A stretch of 44,326 nucleotides of DNA from Methylobacterium sp. Leaf118 (GTDB lineage: Bacteria; Pseudomonadota; Alphaproteobacteria; Rhizobiales; Beijerinckiaceae), in contig NZ_CAKLBV010000040.1 of assembly GCF_920984675.1 (NCBI RefSeq), forward strand, positions 1 to 44,326, given 5' to 3'. A program made the position numbers and the translations under genes. Shown in pieces: positions 8,332-16,815 of the stretch. The notes under the pieces are model-generated. The model had not been told where the DNA came from, did not search any database, and saw only the letters and a list, made by a program, of their open reading frames with translations. How positions within the stretch are numbered: the stretch's first letter is position 1; each line of letters starts with the position of its first letter.

Positions 8332-8751
8332 ATGTTCAATATGTTCAAGGCGCAGGCGCCGTTTGAATTGACGCCGCGCAACTGTCTTGTCGTGTCCCTG
8401 CTCTACTGCATGGCCTCCGATGGGGAGCTCGATCCCGAGGAGCTCGGCCACCTGATGTCGGTGCTCGGCCGCCACGCGACCCAGCAGCAGCTCGACGCGG
8501 CCCTGCGCTACGTCCGCGCGACCCCGCCGCCCACCTTCGCCGCCGAGGCCGCCCCGCGACTGCGGCCCGACCAGAAGCTCTGCATCCTCCTGAACATGAT
8601 CGACAGCGCCATGGCGGATGGCGAGGCGGAGCCGGGCGAGCAGCAACTGATCATGGGCTTCGCGCAGAGCTTCGGCCTGTCGGAATCCGATCTCACGCCC
8701 CACTTCCGGACGCTGGTGGCCAAGAACGACCGCGCGGTGCTGGACCGCTGA
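8332..8751 (+). CDS. TerB-like (tellurite-resistance-type) helical protein
   Basis: A 139-residue cytoplasmic protein without signal or membrane segments. Two acidic motifs of the TerB/DjlA N-terminal type occur in repeat: YCMASDGELDPEELGHLMSVLG near residues 24-45 and DSAMADGEAEPGEQQLIMGFA near 91-111. In the TerB fold these Asp/Glu-rich turns can bind metal. The family often sits in envelope-stress or metal-response contexts; no ter operon is present here, so tellurite resistance should not be assumed. Start chosen at the ATG preceded by GGGGGAATT. Confidence 0.75.
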   Translation: MFNMFKAQAPFELTPRNCLVVSLLYCMASDGELDPEELGHLMSVLGRHATQQQLDAALRYVRATPPPTFAAEAAPRLRPDQKLCILLNMIDSAMADGEAEPGEQQLIMGFAQSFGLSESDLTPHFRTLVAKNDRAVLDR

Positions 8752-8766
8752 GCCCGGCCGGACGCG

Positions 8767-9618
8767 TCAGGGCCGCCGCCCGAGCCCCGGCACGAGGGCG
8801 GCGAGCCGATCCTTGAGGGTGAGCCGCCCGGGACCGCCGGGCGGCGGCCCCGGCGGGCGCTCCGGCCGGCCGGCGGGCGTCTCGGCCCGATCGGTGAGGC
8901 CGGCGACCTCCGCGTCGCGGCGGACGCCGATGACGAGGCTCGCGACATAGCGGTCGCTCTCCTCCTTCACCGCGCAGAAGGCCCGCCGCTGCGGGTCCTC
9001 CTCTCGGGCGATCCCGTCATTGACGTTGACGACGAGGCGCTCGAACCGGCGCCCGCCATAGGCCGGGACCTGGGTGTAGAGGAACTCGCTGAGCGCGTCG
9101 GGGAAGTAGATCTGCCCGGTCAGCACCGTGCGCCGATCGAGGAAGACTTTTACGTGGATGTGGGTCGCCCGGCCCGGATACCAGCCCGGATAGATCGTCT
9201 CGAAGCTGGCCCAGCCGCCGGCATCCGTCGCCTGCGTGCCGCGCAGAAAGGTCTGGCCGCTGGTGTCGAGGGTCCGCGCGTCGCCCTGCCCCGGATAGCC
9301 CGAATAGAGCCCCTGCGCGTCGCAGTGCCAGACATCGACCCGGGCCCCCGGGATCGGCGTGCAGGGGCCCGCCTCGATCACCCGCAGGCGCAGGCGCAGC
9401 GGCACGCCGGGGCGTCCCTCCGCGATGTCGGCCCGCACGAGGCGGGGATCGGTGTAGAACGGCCCCTCGACCGCCTGGGGCGTCAGCAGGCAGACCGCTG
9501 CGTCGGCCCCGTCCGCCTGGGCGGCGGCGCTGGCCGGGGACGGCCGCGCCAGCAGCCCGGCGGCCCCGGCGCCGAGGGTGGCGAACAGGCCGCGGCGTGA
9601 GGGCGGCGGAGGCGGCAT
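8767..9618 (-). CDS. Secreted intradiol ring-cleavage dioxygenase-like protein
   Basis: A 283-residue protein with a Tat-type leader (SRRGLFATLGAGAAGLLA) and a catechol 1,2-/protocatechuate 3,4-dioxygenase domain. The four non-heme Fe(III) ligands are visible: Tyr105 (GLYSGY), Tyr147 (PGWYPGR), His153 and His155 (THIHVKV). Intradiol enzymes open catechols between the hydroxyls; exported versions lack a known pathway and may act on aromatic compounds outside the cytoplasm. The C-terminal 50 residues are Pro/Gly-rich. No other aromatic-degradation gene is nearby. Convergent with the TerB-like gene, only 15 bp apart. Confidence 0.85.
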   Translation of the reverse strand: MPPPPPSRRGLFATLGAGAAGLLARPSPASAAAQADGADAAVCLLTPQAVEGPFYTDPRLVRADIAEGRPGVPLRLRLRVIEAGPCTPIPGARVDVWHCDAQGLYSGYPGQGDARTLDTSGQTFLRGTQATDAGGWASFETIYPGWYPGRATHIHVKVFLDRRTVLTGQIYFPDALSEFLYTQVPAYGGRRFERLVVNVNDGIAREEDPQRRAFCAVKEESDRYVASLVIGVRRDAEVAGLTDRAETPAGRPERPPGPPPGGPGRLTLKDRLAALVPGLGRRP

Positions 9619-9705
9619 CGTGATCCTCCCGATGAGGGCGCCCCGGGGCGCGCCGCCGCCAGGATGTCCCGAATCGGTCCGGCTGTCAGCCCGCCCGCGG
9701 TCCGG

Positions 9706-10737
9706 TCAGGACCGGCGTCGGCTGGCCTGTGCGGCGATGCGCAGGAACACGGCCTGGGCCTGGGCATGGGCGAGGTCCGGCTCGGCCCGACGGCAGGCCA
9801 GCACCGCCTCCTGCAGCCAGGCCACCGCCGGCCGGAGACCCTCCGCCGACCAGCGGGCGAGCTGCGTCTCGGCCAGCGCCTTGCGCCGGAAGTGGAGGCC
9901 GCGCCAATTCGCGACGAGTTGGCTCGCGCTGCCATGGGGGTTGTCGACGCGCAGCGCCAGGAGCGCCAACCCGTGGCGCAGCGCGGCGCCGAGCATCGCG
10001 GAGGGGTCCATCCCCTCGTGGCGGAAGCGACGGTACTCGCGCTCGGCCTCCGCCGGGCGGCCGGCGAAGGCGGCATCGATGAGCGCGTTGAGGACGCTGG
10101 CGCCGACATCGCTGACGATCGCCTCCACGTCCTCGACCCCGACGCTGCCGCTGCCGCGGGCGTAGAGGGCGAGCTTGCCGATCTCCGAGAGGCTGGCACG
10201 CCGGTCGCTGCCGAGGCTGCCGACGAGGAGGTCGCGGGCGTCCCGATCGATGCGCAGGCCCTCCTCCTGCAGGGTGCGCTCGATGAGATCGGCGAGGGTG
10301 CGCTCGTCGTCCGGGTAGCAGGGCATCGCCAGGGCCCGGGGCGAGGCCTCGCACAGGGTGCGCAAGGGGGCGGAGCGGCCGAGATCGCCCGCCTCCACGA
10401 CGATGCGGGCGCCCTCCCCCGGTGCCTTGAGCACCGCCTCGACGGCGGGGGCGTAGTTGCGGCTGCCGGACTTGACCCAGATCGTGCGGGTGCCGCCGAA
10501 CAGGCCGACGGTGCCGGCCTCGTCCACGAGCCGGCCCGGATCGGCGGCCAGGGCGTCGCCGTCGAGGCGGATGAGCGCGAAGGGATCGTCGGGGTCGGCG
10601 ACCCACTTGGCGATCAGGCGCGCCGCCCGGTCGCCGACGAGGCCGGTATCGGGGCCGTAGAGCAGGACCACGGGGATGCGCGGGTCGGAACCCCGCCGGA
10701 TCAGGCCCTCGACCTCGCCGGCCTTGACCGCCGCCAT
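9706..10737 (-). CDS. holA: DNA polymerase III delta subunit
   Basis: The 343-residue clamp-loader subunit opens the sliding clamp at the replication fork. The N-terminal block VLLYGPDTGLVGDRAARL and the following domain match HolA, including the degenerate nucleotide-binding region typical of delta and a helical C-terminal domain. The gene starts 4 bp after lptE, and lptE-holA is a conserved proteobacterial pair usually downstream of leuS; leuS is not adjacent here. The start is the first ATG after the lptE stop. Confidence 0.9.
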   Translation of the reverse strand: MAAVKAGEVEGLIRRGSDPRIPVVLLYGPDTGLVGDRAARLIAKWVADPDDPFALIRLDGDALAADPGRLVDEAGTVGLFGGTRTIWVKSGSRNYAPAVEAVLKAPGEGARIVVEAGDLGRSAPLRTLCEASPRALAMPCYPDDERTLADLIERTLQEEGLRIDRDARDLLVGSLGSDRRASLSEIGKLALYARGSGSVGVEDVEAIVSDVGASVLNALIDAAFAGRPAEAEREYRRFRHEGMDPSAMLGAALRHGLALLALRVDNPHGSASQLVANWRGLHFRRKALAETQLARWSAEGLRPAVAWLQEAVLACRRAEPDLAHAQAQAVFLRIAAQASRRRS

Positions 10738-10741
10738 GGCG

Positions 10742-11296
10742 TCAGGAGTTCGGCTTGACGGCGAGGACGGAGGCGATGCGGGTCTTGATCTGGTCGGAGA
10801 GCACCTTGGCGAGGCGGAGCTCCGCGTCGCGGGCGGCCCGCAGCGAGGCGAAGCGCTGGATCGAGCGGTCGTAGGTCGCGGTGGCGGTGGCGACGCCCTC
10901 GGTGATGATGCGGCGCCCGTCGAGGCTCTCGAGGGAGAATTTCACGGTGCCGACGATGGTGCCGGCCTCGGCGCGAGCGGTGGTGGAGGAGACGATCGGC
11001 GTCTGCACCTGCTCGCTGCCCTGCATCTTTAGACGGTAGCGCTTGGGCGGGCCGCCCTGGCCGGAGCCGTCGAGGGCGAAGATCAGCTCGCTGCGCAGGT
11101 AATGCCCCAGCCGTTCCTGGTCCTGGGCCATCAGCACGTCGTCGACCTGCACCGCGGCGAGCACGTCCTGCATCGCCTCGCCCGAGGCGGTTGGCCCGTA
11201 GAGGGGGCGGAAACAGGCGCCCAGATTCAAGGCAAGCCCCGCGGCGAGCACGAGCCGCGCGATCCGGAGTCCCGGCCTGTTCGTCGCCACACCCAT
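10742..11296 (-). CDS. lptE: LPS-assembly lipoprotein LptE
   Basis: Outer-membrane lipoprotein that plugs and assembles the LptD channel for lipopolysaccharide export. From the ATG at 11296 the 184-residue precursor has a lipoprotein signal with lipobox LGAC near residue 28, then FRPLYGP, the hallmark LptE opening. The rest includes LRSELIFAL and VATATATYDRS as in alphaproteobacterial LptE. The frame extends upstream to a TTG at 11563 but that part is Arg-rich, lacks family sequence and would bury the signal. Followed by holA after 4 bp. Confidence 0.85.
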   Translation of the reverse strand: MGVATNRPGLRIARLVLAAGLALNLGACFRPLYGPTASGEAMQDVLAAVQVDDVLMAQDQERLGHYLRSELIFALDGSGQGGPPKRYRLKMQGSEQVQTPIVSSTTARAEAGTIVGTVKFSLESLDGRRIITEGVATATATYDRSIQRFASLRAARDAELRLAKVLSDQIKTRIASVLAVKPNS

Positions 11297-11706
11297 CAGA
11301 CGCCCCACGGCCGCTCCCAACACGCGACAAGATCCGCGCGACAGACCCGCGCGATCGGTTCCGATTCGTCGGGATCCGACCCATCGGACGGTCGCGGCGC
11401 GCGGGCGCACGGCTCCGCTTGTACGGCACGCGCCGCAGCGGGTCACCCTGCCACGGCGTTGCTTTACGAACCCTCTGCGGCGGGACGATGATCGGGCGTG
11501 GCGTGTGCGCGACCGCGCTTGTGGCGAAACGGGCGGCCCCCCACCTTGGACCTCATCGGGCAAGCCGGCGTGAACGCTCCCTGAAACGGATGCCTTGACG
11601 ACGGCGGAACGCGCGGCGTAGAACAGAACAAATGGCGAACAAACGAGCCTTGTCCTGGTCGGTCGCGCTTCGCGACCTGAGGGACGACCGAACCCGGAGA
11701 GCGGAT
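11297..11706. other. Divergent intergenic region between lptE and the gene at 11707
   Basis: No gene is well supported. The stretch holds a good promoter candidate for the rightward gene (11595-11623). An in-frame ATG at 11632 would extend that gene by 25 residues, but its codons there (AAA, CGA, TTG, CTT, AGG, AGA) are unlike coding sequence here. No clear promoter was identified for lptE. Confidence 0.4.
11595..11623 (+). promoter_or_regulatory. Candidate sigma-70-type promoter for the gene at 11707
   Basis: TTGACG at 11595-11600, a 17-bp spacer and GTAGAA at 11618-11623. The -35 is close to the alphaproteobacterial consensus and the spacing is ideal. The start site would fall near 11630, making the upstream ATG at 11632 practically leaderless and giving the GTG at 11707 a leader of about 75 nt. 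Confidence 0.5.
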
Positions 11707-12078
11707 GTGCGCGAGGAGCGTCTGCGAACGATGGCCGGCCTGCGCGGCACCCCGGCTTTGGCCCTGAGCGCGTGGCGCGGGCGCTCGGGCCGCCGCTACG
11801 TCGTGGGCATCCACGAACTCGTGGCGCCCGAATTCGCCGAGGTGGACGAGGCGGTGGTGATCGCGGTGCGACGCGACGGCGCCGGCATTGCCGAGCCGGT
11901 CTCGGTCGCCGCGACCGGCCGGAGCCCGCGGGAGCGCCTGCACGGCAACTGGCTGGCCCGGGCTCGGCAGAAGGGGGCGACCGAGATGCATGTCCATCGC
12001 CTGGCCGAGGGCGAGGAGGAGCGCCGCGCCATCGTGGCCGACCTCGCTCTGGACGCGGACGCCACCGGCGACGCCTGA
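11707..12078 (+). CDS. Hypothetical protein, 123 residues
   Basis: No family recognised. The protein is soluble, without signal peptide, rich in Ala, Arg and Glu, with an apparent beta-rich core (RYVVGIHELV, AVVIAVRRDG, EPVSVAATG) and a charged C-terminal helix. I chose the GTG at 11707 because GGAGAG lies 5 bases upstream and codon use becomes typical from there; an ATG at 11632 would make 148 residues. The TGA stop is inside the first stem arm of repeat copy B, so the gene's 3' end is set by the repeat and its last residues may differ from its relatives. Confidence 0.55.
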   Translation: MREERLRTMAGLRGTPALALSAWRGRSGRRYVVGIHELVAPEFAEVDEAVVIAVRRDGAGIAEPVSVAATGRSPRERLHGNWLARARQKGATEMHVHRLAEGEEERRAIVADLALDADATGDA

Positions 12079-12185
12079 TCCGGGCTCCGCTTGATCAAAG
12101 CGGAGCCCGGATCAGGCAAGCCCGCGCGGCGTTTGAGCGGAGCCCACATCCGCCATCCCGAAGGGATCAACCGGATTTGGTATGA
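12075..12185 (+). repeat. 111-bp dispersed repeat, copy B, with an 18-bp stem hairpin
   Basis: The inverted partner of 3354-3464 with three differences. The stem is CTGATCCGGGCTCCGCTT with its complement (12075-12115). Relative to copy A both arms changed together (A to C in one arm, T to G in the other), so pairing is kept; the third difference is a single base in the middle of the element. As in copy A, the stop codon of the gene upstream lies in the first arm, and the hairpin-proximal end faces the gene. No coding capacity. Confidence 0.85.
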
Positions 12186-12317
12186 CGCGGGCTGAACCGC
12201 GACATCGCCGCAGGCGCACAATCCCTCCGGGAACACAGCGCACTTGCCTTGCCGCGCCCCCGTCTCCAAAGACGGGGCCGCCCGGCCGGTCCTGCCGGGT
12301 CCGCAGGAACGAGGCCG

Positions 12318-13421
12318 ATGGCGCAGACTCCCCAACCGATCCCCGGCGGGCCGACGGCCCGGCCGCGCTGGCGGATCGGCCTGTTCCTTCCCTTCCTTCT
12401 CCTGGCCGCCCTCGTGCTGGCCTGGACGATCGGCTGGTTCGTTATCCGCGCCAAGGCGCAGAGCGAGATGGACGCGTGGTTCGCTCGTGAGGCCCAGGCC
12501 GGGCGGGACTGGACCTGCACGGACCGCTCCATCACCGGTTTCCCGTTCCGGCTCGAACTGCGCTGCGCCTCGGTGCGCTTCGCCCGCTCGGACAGCCGTT
12601 TCACCCTCGGGCCGATCACCGCCCTGGTGCAGATTTACGATCCCCGCCACGTCCTGCTACAGGCGGCCGGGCCCTTCACCGTCCAACAGGGCGATGTCGG
12701 CGCCGACGTCACCTGGACCTCGCTGGCGGCCAGTGTCCATGCCGCCTCGGACGGGTTCAGCCGCGCCTCGCTGGTGGTCGACGGGCCGAAGGGCGTCGTG
12801 ACGGCGCCCGATCCCGGGCCGATCGATTTCGCCGTCGGGCATCTCGAACTGCATGCCCGCCCGACGCCGGGCCGCTTCGCCACGGACGGCGCGGTGGATG
12901 TGAGCCTGCGCCTCGCCAAGGCCGCCGTGCCCCGGCTCGACGCGTTGACCGGCAGCGCCGACCCCGCCGATCTCGATCTCGACACCACCATCGAGCAGGC
13001 CACCGTTCTGCGCACCGGCACGATCGCCCGTGAACTGGAGAAGTGGCGGCAGGCCGAAGGGCGCCTGGACGTGACACAGCTTGCCCTCGTCAAGGGCGAG
13101 CGCCGGCTCCAGGCCAAGGGCGCGGTCGGCCTCGACGGGCAGCACCGGCCCGAGGGCCGGTTCGAGCTGCGCGCCCTCGGGCTCGAGGCCCTGGTCGGGC
13201 AGGTGATGGGTCAGCGTTTCGGGGCCGACAAGGGCGCCCTGATCGGCAACATCGTCGGGCAGTTCCTGGGGGGCCTGCGCCGCAAGGAGGCGGGCGACGC
13301 GCCGGCCGCCGAGGCCGCTCCAGACGCGCTCAAGCCGCTGCCCACGCTCAAGCTCGGCGATGGCCGCCTGATGCTCGGCCCGTTCGCCGTCCCGAACGTG
13401 GTGCTGCCGCCGCTCTACTGA
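12318..13421 (+). CDS. DUF2125 family membrane-anchored protein
   Basis: The 367-residue protein has a single N-terminal transmembrane helix (about residues 20-45: IGLFLPFLLLAALVLAW) and a long extracytoplasmic domain. The block DWTCTDRSITGFPFRLELRC is characteristic of DUF2125, which is common in alphaproteobacteria and of unknown function; its layout resembles AsmA/YdgA-like periplasmic proteins, which is only inference. A region around 310-345 is Ala/Glu-rich. Start ATG at 12318 follows GGAACGAGG; a longer frame from 12249 has no support. Confidence 0.85.
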   Translation: MAQTPQPIPGGPTARPRWRIGLFLPFLLLAALVLAWTIGWFVIRAKAQSEMDAWFAREAQAGRDWTCTDRSITGFPFRLELRCASVRFARSDSRFTLGPITALVQIYDPRHVLLQAAGPFTVQQGDVGADVTWTSLAASVHAASDGFSRASLVVDGPKGVVTAPDPGPIDFAVGHLELHARPTPGRFATDGAVDVSLRLAKAAVPRLDALTGSADPADLDLDTTIEQATVLRTGTIARELEKWRQAEGRLDVTQLALVKGERRLQAKGAVGLDGQHRPEGRFELRALGLEALVGQVMGQRFGADKGALIGNIVGQFLGGLRRKEAGDAPAAEAAPDALKPLPTLKLGDGRLMLGPFAVPNVVLPPLY

Positions 13422-13461
13422 GCCGGGCCGCCCCTTCGATCCACCGGTCTCGGGCCGCCGC

Positions 13462-14364
13462 TCACCAGGGCGGCGACCGGGGCCGCAGACGCCCCTGTAC
13501 GAAGCGCACCGCCCCCTCCAGCCAGCGGCGGTTGAGGTTGTCCCATCGCCAGCGCCGATGGGCGAGCGGGCGGACGGGTTCTGCGAGGTCCGGGACCGCG
13601 CCCTGCAGGGCCGCGATCCATGATCCGCCCCCCTCCGGCCGCGCCTGCGCATGGACCAGCAGGTGGCGCATCTCGTCGCGCGTCGGGCCGATCCAGGCTT
13701 GCGTCCGGAGGCAGGGGCTCGTCCCCGGCACCGCCGCGGTCGCATCGTAGCGATGGAGCTGGAGCGCGATCCCCTCCGGCTCGGACTTGGCCCGACCCTG
13801 CGTGGGCGGGCCATCGCCGTTCAGCCATTCCCCCTGAACGAGGTCTGGTACGCGGGCCTCGACGAAGCCCGCCACGGCGCCGCGGCGGTAGACGGCACGG
13901 ACGGGATGGCGTCTCTCCGGCTCGCCTGGGCCCGACGGGGCCGCGGGCAGGCCCCCCAGGACGAGGCCGGACGCCGCCCCCGGATCCGCGAAGCGGCAAA
14001 CCGGGAGGCGCACCGCGCCGGCATAAGCGGGGACGTCCCGGAGCCAGGCCGCGACGCTGCCGCCGGGCGGGGGCACGAGGAACTCGTCGGTGTCGAGGAA
14101 GACCGCGAAGGCGAACAGGCGGGCGTAGGAGGCCAGGAAGTGGTTCTGCGGCGTGAGCAGGTGGGCATTGGCCCGCGCCTCCGGCCACGGCACCCGGATG
14201 ACCCCGAGGGCGGCATGAGCCGCGAGGATCGCGGCGGTCTCGTCCCGGGGGCCCTCGTCGTAGATCACGACATCGCGCACGCCGACGGCGCGATGGAAGG
14301 CGAGCCACTCGACGAGGCGGGGGGCTCGGCCGCGGACGACCGCGACGATCGCGAGCTGGCGCAT
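13462..14364 (-). CDS. Glycosyltransferase family 2-like protein
   Basis: The 300-residue protein begins directly with the fold's first strand (QLAIVAVVRG) followed by VEWLAFHRAVGVRDVVIYDEG, the pattern of the Glyco_tranf_2_4 group, and has FLDTDEF near residues 90-96 as the metal-binding DXD-type motif. Such proteins move sugars onto cell-surface or secreted acceptors; the substrate is unknown. No membrane segment. It starts 10 bp after tyrC and probably shares its transcript, though no functional link with aromatic amino acids is apparent. Confidence 0.8.
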   Translation of the reverse strand: MRQLAIVAVVRGRAPRLVEWLAFHRAVGVRDVVIYDEGPRDETAAILAAHAALGVIRVPWPEARANAHLLTPQNHFLASYARLFAFAVFLDTDEFLVPPPGGSVAAWLRDVPAYAGAVRLPVCRFADPGAASGLVLGGLPAAPSGPGEPERRHPVRAVYRRGAVAGFVEARVPDLVQGEWLNGDGPPTQGRAKSEPEGIALQLHRYDATAAVPGTSPCLRTQAWIGPTRDEMRHLLVHAQARPEGGGSWIAALQGAVPDLAEPVRPLAHRRWRWDNLNRRWLEGAVRFVQGRLRPRSPPW

Positions 14365-14374
14365 CGGATCTCTC

Positions 14375-15316
14375 TCAGGCGCGGTCGGAAGCGGGCGGCG
14401 TCGCGCCCCGTGCGCGGCCGAAATCCGGCTCGGCGGTCTCCTGGCCCATGGCGACGATGCCGCGCCGGATCGCCCGGGTGCGGGTGAACAGATCGTGCAG
14501 GGCCTCGCCGTCGCCCCAGCGGATCGCCCGCGAAAGCGCGGAGAGATCCTCGTTGAACCGACCGAGCACCTCCAGCACCGCCTCGCGGTTGGTGAGGAAG
14601 ATATCGCGCCACATGGTCGGGTCGGAGGCGGCGATGCGGGTGAAGTCGCGGAAGCCGCCCGCCGAGAACTTGATCACCTCCGACTGGGTCACCTCTTCGA
14701 GGTCGGCGGCCGTGCCGACGATGTTGTAGGCGATCAGGTGCGGCACGTGGCTGGTGATCGCCAGAACGAGGTCGTGATGCTCCGGCGTCATGGTCTCGAC
14801 GATGGCGCCCAGCCCTTGCCAGAGCGCCTGCACCCGTTCGACCGCCGCCGGATCCGCATCCTCGGCCGGGGTCAGGATGCACCAGCGGTTCGTGAACAGG
14901 GTGGCGAAGCCCGAATCCGGCCCGGAATACTCGGTGCCGGCCACGGGATGGGCCGGGACGAAGACGTTCGTTTCCGACAGATGCGGCGTCACCGCCGCGA
15001 CGACCGCCGCCTTGACCGAACCGACATCGGAGACGACCGCGCCGGGTTTGAGATGCGGCGCGATCTCGGCCGCGACCGTGCCGACGGCGCCGACGGGCAC
15101 GCACAGGATGACGAGGTCGGCGCCCGCGACGCCCTCGGCCGGATCGCAGGTCGCGGTCTCGGCGAGGCCGAGTGCCCGCACCCGCTCGATCACCCCCGCG
15201 TCGCGGTCGATCGCCACGATCTCCCGGGCGAGCTCGTAGGTTCGGGCGCCGCGGGCGATCGAGGAGCCGATCAGGCCGAGACCGACGATGGCGAGGCGGT
15301 CCACCCCCCCTGTCAC
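14375..15316 (-). CDS. tyrC: Prephenate/arogenate dehydrogenase (cyclohexadienyl dehydrogenase)
   Basis: Oxidative decarboxylation leading to tyrosine. The 313-residue protein starts with a Rossmann NAD-binding loop, [15 protein letters not shown], and has [17 protein letters not shown] and [14 protein letters not shown] blocks of the family. The start is a GTG at 15316 that overlaps the hisC stop as GTGA, with GGAG 8 bases upstream; the frame runs further up but inside hisC. Coupling to an aminotransferase supports joint work in aromatic amino acid synthesis. No regulatory ACT domain is present. Confidence 0.9.
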   Translation of the reverse strand: MTGGVDRLAIVGLGLIGSSIARGARTYELAREIVAIDRDAGVIERVRALGLAETATCDPAEGVAGADLVILCVPVGAVGTVAAEIAPHLKPGAVVSDVGSVKAAVVAAVTPHLSETNVFVPAHPVAGTEYSGPDSGFATLFTNRWCILTPAEDADPAAVERVQALWQGLGAIVETMTPEHHDLVLAITSHVPHLIAYNIVGTAADLEEVTQSEVIKFSAGGFRDFTRIAASDPTMWRDIFLTNREAVLEVLGRFNEDLSALSRAIRWGDGEALHDLFTRTRAIRRGIVAMGQETAEPDFGRARGATPPASDRA

Positions 15317-16431
15317 GCCCCAGCTCCGCCGAGGAACGCGGCCAAGGCGGCCACGAAGGCGCGGTTCGCCTCCTCGCTGCCGATGCTGACCCGGAGCGCG
15401 TCGGGCAGGCCGTAGGAGCTCACGCGGCGCACGATCACCCCGGCCTGGCTCAGATGGGCGTCCGCCTCCTCCGCCGTCCGGCCGGGAACGTTCGCGAAAT
15501 GCACGAGCAGGAAGTTGCCGACGCTCGGCGTCACCGTGAGCCCGAGCGCCTCCAGCTCCCCGGTGAGCCACCCCATCCACATGTCGTTGTGGGCGACGGC
15601 CGCCGCGACATGGGCGTCGTCGGCGATGGCGGCGGCGCCCGCCGCGATGGCCCCGGCGGACACGTTGAAGGGCCCCCGGATCCGGTTGAGGGCGTCGACC
15701 ACCTCGGCAGGCCCGACCATCCAGCCGATGCGCAGGGCGGCGAGACCGTGGATCTTCGAGAAGGTCCGGGTCATCACGACGTTCGGCGTCTCGAGCGCCA
15801 TTTCGAGGCCGGCCGAGTAGTCGTTGGAGCGGACATACTCGGCATAGGCGCCGTCGAGGACGAGCAGCACATGGCCCGGCAGGCCCGCATGCAGGCGGCG
15901 CACCTCGTCGAAGGGCAGATAGGTGCCGGTCGGGTTGTTCGGATTGGCCAGGAAGACGATGCGGGTGCGCGGCGTCACCGCGGCAAGGATCGCATCCACA
16001 TCCGCCGTGAGGCTCGTTTCGGGCGCCACGACCGGCGTTCCGCCCGCCGTCAGGATGGCGATGCGGTACACGAGAAAGCCGTGCTCGCAGTAGATGCCCT
16101 CGTCGCCAGGGCCGACGAAGGCCAGAGCCAGCAGGGTCAGCAATTCGTCCGAGCCCGCGCCGCAGACGATCCGGGCCGGATCCAGCCCGTAGCGGGCCCC
16201 GATCGCCGCGCGCAGATGCGTGGCGCTGCCGTCGGGATAGAGCGCGAGCGTGGCGGCTTCGGCCTGCAGCGCCGCGACGGCATGGGGGCTTGGGCCGAGC
16301 GGCGTCTCGTTGGACGACAGCTTGTGGATCTTGGCCACGCCCGGCGCGGCGCTCTTGCCCGGCACATAGGCATCGATGGCGAGCACGGTGGGACGGGGCA
16401 CGGGACGGGTGGCAGGCATGGGATCTGGCAT
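15313..16431 (-). CDS. hisC: Histidinol-phosphate / aromatic amino acid aminotransferase
   Basis: A 372-residue fold-type I PLP enzyme. The cofactor lysine is Lys226 in [36 protein letters not shown] and LDGAYAEY are the other hallmark blocks. HisC acts in histidine synthesis, and paralogues next to tyrosine genes serve as aromatic aminotransferases. Placement directly before tyrC (4-bp overlap) favours the latter or a double role. Starts at 16431 or at a second ATG four codons downstream. The chorismate mutase gene often found upstream in related genomes is not here. Confidence 0.9.
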   Translation of the reverse strand: MPDPMPATRPVPRPTVLAIDAYVPGKSAAPGVAKIHKLSSNETPLGPSPHAVAALQAEAATLALYPDGSATHLRAAIGARYGLDPARIVCGAGSDELLTLLALAFVGPGDEGIYCEHGFLVYRIAILTAGGTPVVAPETSLTADVDAILAAVTPRTRIVFLANPNNPTGTYLPFDEVRRLHAGLPGHVLLVLDGAYAEYVRSNDYSAGLEMALETPNVVMTRTFSKIHGLAALRIGWMVGPAEVVDALNRIRGPFNVSAGAIAAGAAAIADDAHVAAAVAHNDMWMGWLTGELEALGLTVTPSVGNFLLVHFANVPGRTAEEADAHLSQAGVIVRRVSSYGLPDALRVSIGSEEANRAFVAALAAFLGGAGA

Positions 16432-16527
16432 GGGGCAGTCGGAGCGGGAAGGCGTCGCCGTCCCTCTACAGCATTTCGGCCCCGGGGGGAGCCGTCACGG
16501 GCGCGCGTGCCGCCCCGGGACGGGCGC

Positions 16528-16545
16528 ATGTTTCACGTGAAACAT
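16528..16545. promoter_or_regulatory. parS centromere site (ParB binding)
   Basis: The 16-bp core TGTTTCACGTGAAACA at 16529-16544 is a perfect palindrome and an exact match to the universal chromosomal parS site; one more base pair on each side keeps the symmetry. ParB binds it, spreads and loads SMC, and with ParA segregates the replicated origin. It lies in the gap between hisC and the gene ending at 16800, outside coding sequence. In most bacteria such sites cluster near oriC. Confidence 0.9.
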
Positions 16546-16740
16546 TTCGCTAACCCTGTCGGCGCCGACCCTTGAAACAGCGGCGCGGCAGCGCGCGGGG
16601 TCGAAAGCCCCGCCGCGCCCCGTCTTCCTCCACGCCCGGACCAGCACCCGGACCGGCTCCCATCCGGGCGGTTGCCCCGGCTGCGCGAGGGCGGCTCGGG
16701 GCAGTCCGACACCGCTAGCCCGCGCTCTTGCGTCTTGGGC

Positions 16741-16815
16741 TCAACGGCCTTGGGCTCAGGCGTCTCGGCCCAAGGCGTCTCGGCCCAAGGCGTCTTGGCC
16801 TAAGGCGTCTTGGCC
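16741..16815 (-). repeat. 15-bp tandem repeat, about five units, spanning the 3' end of a gene
   Basis: Units at 16741, 16756, 16771, 16786 and 16801 share the pattern caaggcgtctcggcc on the plus strand, with the outer ones diverged. On the minus strand they encode a pentapeptide A-K/E-T-P-W in frame with the gene ending at 16800; in the 16801 unit the W codon TGG is TAG, which is that gene's stop. Confidence 0.8.

Noticed and set aside
11632..11706. ATG at 11632 as start of the hypothetical gene
   Set aside because: No ribosome-binding site, atypical codons, and a position right at the predicted transcription start; GTG at 11707 is better.
14744..14749. CACGTG as another parS candidate
   Set aside because: Flanks GG...GC do not fit TGTTNCACGTGAAACA; it is in tyrC.
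15172..16575. 467-residue plus-strand frame ending with MFHVKH
   Set aside because: It is antisense to hisC and tyrC, has low-complexity Arg/Gly composition, and the MFHVKH peptide is simply the translation of parS.
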